From positions 31,964,120-32,028,119 of the forward strand of contig OZ026520.1 of NCBI GenBank assembly GCA_964019695.1: a stretch of DNA of 64,000 nucleotides. The letters run 5' to 3'. The notes below the pieces were generated by a model. It saw nothing but the letters and a program-made list of their open reading frames with translations, ran no database searches and had not been told where the DNA came from. The position numbers and the translations under genes are program-made. This DNA is from Loripinus fragilis (taxonomy: Eukaryota; Mollusca; Bivalvia; Lucinida; Lucinidae). Positions 59,669-64,000 of the stretch are shown one piece after another. The number at the start of each line of letters is the position of its first letter. Positions within the stretch are counted from its first letter, which is position 1.

Positions 59669-60202
59669 CAGTAAAACCTGTGTAAAACAGCCTCTCTGAA
59701 AAAGACCACAAATTGGTTTTCAAGACAAATTATGGCTTAATGCAGGTCAAAACTATTGCAGAATGCTCCAAATGGAAGCGGCCATATTGTAGGCTTAGCG
59801 ACGTCACTCAGCTTAATTAAATATGCATAATCAATATGAAAGAAAAACCAATGGATTACTTGCAATTGTATTTAATAAAACATTTTCCTTATGTATAAAG
59901 CTGCATATTTGCTAAAACACAGATGGTGTGATAGTATTGATAACTAACAATTAAGCAGTTGAAAAATTCCTGAAAACTAATTAAATATTCAAAATGGCGG
60001 CTTAATGTTGGCCATATTGAATTCTTTAATGGCCCATAACCTCCCCATTTTTCAACCGATTTTGATGATACTTGTATCAAAATTCATGGTTTATAGAGTT
60101 CTTTCTGATAAAACATACTTATCATTAGGGTTGCTGTCACCAATTGTTATCAAGATCTTTGTTTCGTCTTTTTTGAGTGGCTGTTTTACACAGGTTTTAC
60201 TG
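59669..60202. mobile_element. Family 3 ends around a different, longer interior
   Basis: CAGTAAAACCTGTGTAAAAC at 59669 and ACACAGGTTTTACTG at 60188-60202. The interior from about 59775 to 60150 is unrelated to other family 3 copies, so it is either an insertion or a longer parent. Confidence 0.6.
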
Positions 60203-60408
60203 TTTAGTGTTCTCTTTTAGAAACAACGAAGACACTCTAGAAGACATACACTGTAAAAAAATAAGTGTAAATTTACACCAATTTGGTGGAAACTGAACTG
60301 CCGCTGATCTTGGTGTAACATTTCCAATGCTTTGAAAGCTATGTTCTGTTGGATTGCATTGATCCAGAGAATAACTGCAACAATAACTGGTAGATATGTT
60401 TCACCATT

Positions 60409-60648
60409 TGAGCAGCGACATGTGATTTCCAACAATGTGGCATTTTGACAAGGCTAGACTCGGGCGACACTGTGCAGCCTCCTTTTAAGCTTAGAAACTC
60501 AAAATGGCGTTCGGTCAGTAGCCTTAGAGTCATATATAATATTCAAGAGACTAGCTAATGCTCTGATCAGACTGCGTGTATGCGCAGGCTGGTCAGAGCC
60601 TTTGCTGGTCGCACATACCACATTGTTGGAAATCTCATGTTGCGGCTA
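60409..60648. repeat. Family 1 palindromic MITE
   Basis: TGAGCAGCGACATGTGATTT at the left, GATCAGACTGCGTGTATGCG, ATTGTTGGAAATCTCATGTT then GCGGCT at the right. Confidence 0.66.
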
Positions 60649-60659
60649 ATTTATCACTG

Positions 60660-62810
60660 GAGAAATTTTGGCCTCGAGTTGTTTTAGTGGAAAATTAAGT
60701 CTAAGTTACTCCAAAGGGGGTGGCGGATCACCTACCGCCTCTTTTGGTGTTAACTTACACTTCTTTTTATAGTGTACGGAGGTTGGAAATGAAAAACACA
60801 ACGCGATAGTTGTTTTTGTGTTTTTAAAGAAATCGTTGATTCGCTAAATATACTGAAGGACCCTAAACGCACCACCTGCTTAAATGCTAATTTATGTCGA
60901 AATTTGGATATTGTGAAAAATAAATTGACAAATTCCGTCATTTAACTTGCATTCAATAAGAAAATCGAAACGCTGTGGCTTATGATTGCCGTGACGTCCC
61001 GATAATTCGGAGACGAATCAAATTCAAAAAGTCACAGAGTACCCATACCTTTCATTATGAACGAAAAAAAGTTTTCGAACCGATGTTTGTTCTTGAAAGC
61101 AAAGGGAAAGACAAAATCAAATTATGAAGTTTTAGGCCTCTGGCAACGTTCAATTCGTCTACATGACGTCATTAATTTTTGACGTAATTGGCCGTTTATG
61201 TCCTAAGGATCAGGAATAATCAAAAAAAATTGTTGCCAACAGATACTCCTCAATCAGTTGCATAAAAGAAAAAAGTATCGCGACATGCGCGGACGTCACC
61301 CGTCTGTTATTGATGTTTGAAAATTTAAGACTGGCGTTAGCAAAGAAACGCTGCGAGTGGGAGTGTAATAAAAACAATTATTTCTGAAAACTTTTGTGTT
61401 TTTCCATTTGTTAAGACATCTTGCTACCACCTAAAAGTGTTTGTTTTCAAATTGAACCAAATTCACATTTGTCAGGCGACAATTGTTGAAAAACACTTAC
61501 GTCGATATTACGTCAGAATAAACAGCATGAGCAAATCGAAATAATGGCAAATCATGGTCCATTTTGCAAGAGGATAAAAAATGATAAAGAAAACATCCTC
61601 AAATTAACCATGTGAAAGAGACAGAGAATGTAAAATGGTGCGTTTTTAAAGTCCCTCTGTATAGTAAACTCAGAGAAACAATTGAAGGATATTTAGATTC
61701 AGTTCCATCTCTAACATTCAAAGCAATAAAAATAAACTAAGTATGCATGCATTTCATTTCGTAGTTCCAGATATCTGCAATCAAAATGAATGTTTTATTT
61801 AAACCACGCTTCAATGATAAAAGTACAGTACAGATCCAAATGGTGCAACCCTCTATAGTGAAAAGTCACAAACATTCAAAAATGATTGAAACCCATTTTT
61901 ATCGTTTGTATTCCATAATGACCGGCTCCAAAATCATTGCTGGCTCTCAGTCAAAAGTATGACACCTAATTTTATGTTTTACTTCCAATTTATTGTCATA
62001 TTAGCTGGGGTATGCCATACCTATGCATTTTGTTCAAGAAGTTGGCACGTTATTAGGTGTAATTACTGACAAATGGGTGTGAACACTTGTCTATGGTCAG
62101 AATTAGAACATAGGCAATGACCAGGTGAAGGTTGCCGCAAAAAATATAAACTCTAATTTTTTTGCCTGTGAACTTTGGGTAAAGGGGGGCAGATACATTT
62201 TGTGTGGTACTGTATCGTAACCAAATACCCGTAAACTTTATTTCGCATTTTGCTGAATTGCATATTGGTAGTTCTATCAGATATGAAAATACTTTGCTTG
62301 GAAATTATTTTCTCAAATGTTATATAGTCAAAATTCTTTTAATATCCTTCAATTTTTATTCTGAGTATATAGTAGAGAAATACAGGTCAATGCGAACGCT
62401 TGTGGTGAGTGTTTAAAGGGTGAGCAAGTTTGTGGTTTTAGTTTTATCAAACATACATGTACTGAATGGCCATGCAGAACTGACGGCAGTAAACACAATT
62501 TTTTATCATGTTTACTGAAAGGTATCCAAGTGCTTCTGTTGACTGCACGTCGTGTCAGATTAATAGACGATTAACCCGGAAAGTGCCACCCATTGTTTGT
62601 AGCAGACACTCACCAGGAACAAAATGCGACTTAGAATTATTATGCTATACTTTTGTCTGAAATGGAAATTTTTAATTTATCTTGAAATTAGCTCCTTCTT
62701 CGCCTGTGGCATCTTTAGTCGTCTGCTGACAACCTTTGCAAACAGTGCAATTCTTCACAGGTTTCATTTTAAGTAAATTTCCTGAGATTGCAACAGCAAC
62801 TACTAAACAG
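60660..62810. other. No gene seen
   Basis: AT-rich sequence with no exon I can support. ORFs at 60750 (minus) and 62204 (plus), 63 and 70 codons, lack family features and splice context. Confidence 0.5.
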
Positions 62811-62814
62811 TAAA

Positions 62815-63000
62815 TGAGTATGATCAGAAAATACCACAATCACACACTCCAGACCAACTCACCGTACCGTGACGAAGAGTCACAGATTACTAACGATCAC
62901 AAGACATCAGGAAGACAATTATAGTAAAACAACCAGCTCTCTCTTCCTCGTCAAAATGACTGCAAAACTAGAATGCATAACGCAATAACGTGTTAGTATG
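62815..63000 (-). mobile_element. Family 9 tail fragment
   Basis: GTATGATCAGAAAATACCAC, AGTCACAGATTACTAACGAT, GCTCTCTCTTCCTCGTCAAA, the complement of family 9. Confidence 0.58.
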
Positions 63001-63239
63001 ACCAGACATCTGACCTCAAAATGCAAGTAAGTCACTGTGACTTGCGTGATTTGACCTTTTTTTCTTTTAGACTATTTTCTTTTAGACTATTTAATGAATG
63101 AACTTGACGGTTTGTGAAAATTACCAGACCTTTGACCTCAAAATAAAAATATACCAATGTGACCTATATCATAACTACAGTGATTCTATGTGCATGATCA
63201 CAAAAAAGGTTTTTAACTTTTGTCATCTGCTGAAACGTT

Positions 63240-63300
63240 TAAGAGAAGCCTCGTGACAAACAGTGTACACCCAGATATTGGGTCTACTCTGTTTGTCAAT
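63240..63300. repeat. Family 7 core fragment
   Basis: GACAAACAGTGTACACCCAG and ATTGGGTCTACTCTGTTTGT form a short palindrome. Confidence 0.5.
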
Positions 63301-63407
63301 ATACTTACATCAGTCAATAATCCTCGCAAATATATGCAACAGGCGACTGACTGAAGCAGATAACATTTTCAGAAGCAGCTTCTTGCTGGGTTAATATTCG
63401 AGAGTTT

Positions 63408-63500
63408 TTGGTTTGGTTTGATGTTTTACGCTCCAGTCAACATCTATGGTGATGTCAAAACGGACAGTTCACCTAACCACACCTTTGCTGTACATTAGTA
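63408..63500. mobile_element. SINE 3' segment
   Basis: TTTGGTTTGATGTTTTACGC, TCCAGTCAACATCTATGGTG and GACAGTTCACCTAACCACAC match the tail of the SINE at 57185. Confidence 0.45.
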
Positions 63501-63821
63501 TGGCACAAAGCAAGGCCACAAAATACATTTCGGTCACTCTGACCTACATTTAATGGTCCAGTTATATTCCCTTATGTCTGGAAGATCATCTGATGAACGA
63601 ATGCCATTTTTTTCAATAATGATACAATTTGATCCGACTTCTGACCTCTTTGACATAGTAATTTAAAAAATACAATGAAGTGTAGATCATTTGGCATATT
63701 AGATTCAGGTTACCGATCATTGCCATTTTGGGCTTCTTATTTATACTAATAAGGGTCCATTGTGTATAACAATTTGACACAAAAGGATGACAAATTGGAA
63801 TGAATAAAATGCAAAATTTAA

Positions 63822-64000
63822 CAAAGCGTTGCGCCTCTTCGTCTTAATGAACATATTGCGTTTTCCTCTGAAATTCAGCTGAAATTTTATAAATTCATTT
63901 TTAATCTTAAAACTTCTACTCCTTCATACATGATTTATGGAGAATTGGGAATAACTCCTCTATACATTGATGTACAAACGCGTATGATTTCATTTTGGTC
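63822..64000 (+). mobile_element. LINE ORF2 C-terminal fragment running off the window
   Basis: The frame is open from 63822 to the edge. FYKFIFNLKTSTPSYMIYGE then LGITPLYIDVQTRMISFW resembles the conserved C-terminal block after the reverse transcriptase of CR1/Jockey-type LINEs as I remember it. The rest lies beyond the window. Confidence 0.6.

Noticed and set aside
1..64000. CRISPR arrays, operons, bacterial promoters or rRNA/tRNA genes
   Set aside because: No regularly spaced direct repeats with unique spacers and no complete cloverleaf. Splice sites and repeat content show that this is animal nuclear DNA.

Overview
The window is eukaryotic nuclear DNA: AT-rich, with spliced genes whose exons are islands of 34-275 bases in long introns, and introns made almost entirely of interspersed repeats. 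The repeats (fold-back MITEs, a SINE with a tRNA-like head, a mariner remnant, a reverse-transcriptase element with a Penelope-like palm) and my memory of similar repeats suggest a mollusc, most likely a bivalve. That assignment is inference; no search was run.

Gene A (+ strand, 2075-35569). Seventeen exons join with correct GT/AG sites and matching phase at every junction, giving 675 codons and a TGA. The 5' end is outside the window, because 1-2074 is filled by repeats. The protein has a basic, low-complexity N-terminal half and a helical C-terminal half that looks like two degenerate EF-hand pairs. I do not recognise a named orthologue.

Gene B (- strand, 55673 down to 46960). Four exons, mostly hidden in short ORFs, join in phase into a 236-residue C-terminal part of a cysteine-rich protein that ends in a hydrophobic segment (GPI-anchor signal or membrane span). 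Each exon carries three cysteines. The signal-peptide exon was not found. The stop codon and last residues lie in a repeat end.

Repeats. Family 1 is a ~240-bp palindrome (seven near-complete copies). Family 2 is a hairpin centred on CCGTCTCATTGAGACGG. Family 3 is a Tc1-like MITE with CAGTAAAACCTG ends and TA target sites. Families 4 and 5 and a third fold-back at 35578 share the start ATAGAGRAT and a central GAGGCTTGC. Family 6 has TGGCGGATCCAG ends. Families 7 and 8 have GTCTGATC/CTGATCAGACTG cores. Family 9 is the 3' tail of a retroelement related to the reverse transcriptase at 10628-11695. Family 10 is a ~260-bp repeat that can be tandem. Family 11 is a fold-back with ATAAAACTT arms. Larger elements are a ~1-kb hAT-like element (two copies), a 2.7-kb element with ~57-bp inverted ends, a 735-bp Tc1-like element, two ~740-bp giant fold-backs and a mariner remnant.

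Layout: 1-2074 repeats; 2075-35569 gene A with repeat-filled introns; 35570-46950 intergenic repeats including the 2.7-kb element; 46960-55673 gene B; 55.7-64 kb repeats and featureless AT-rich sequence, ending in a LINE fragment. A recurring pattern is that mobile elements begin about 12-15 bases inside 5' splice sites in both genes.
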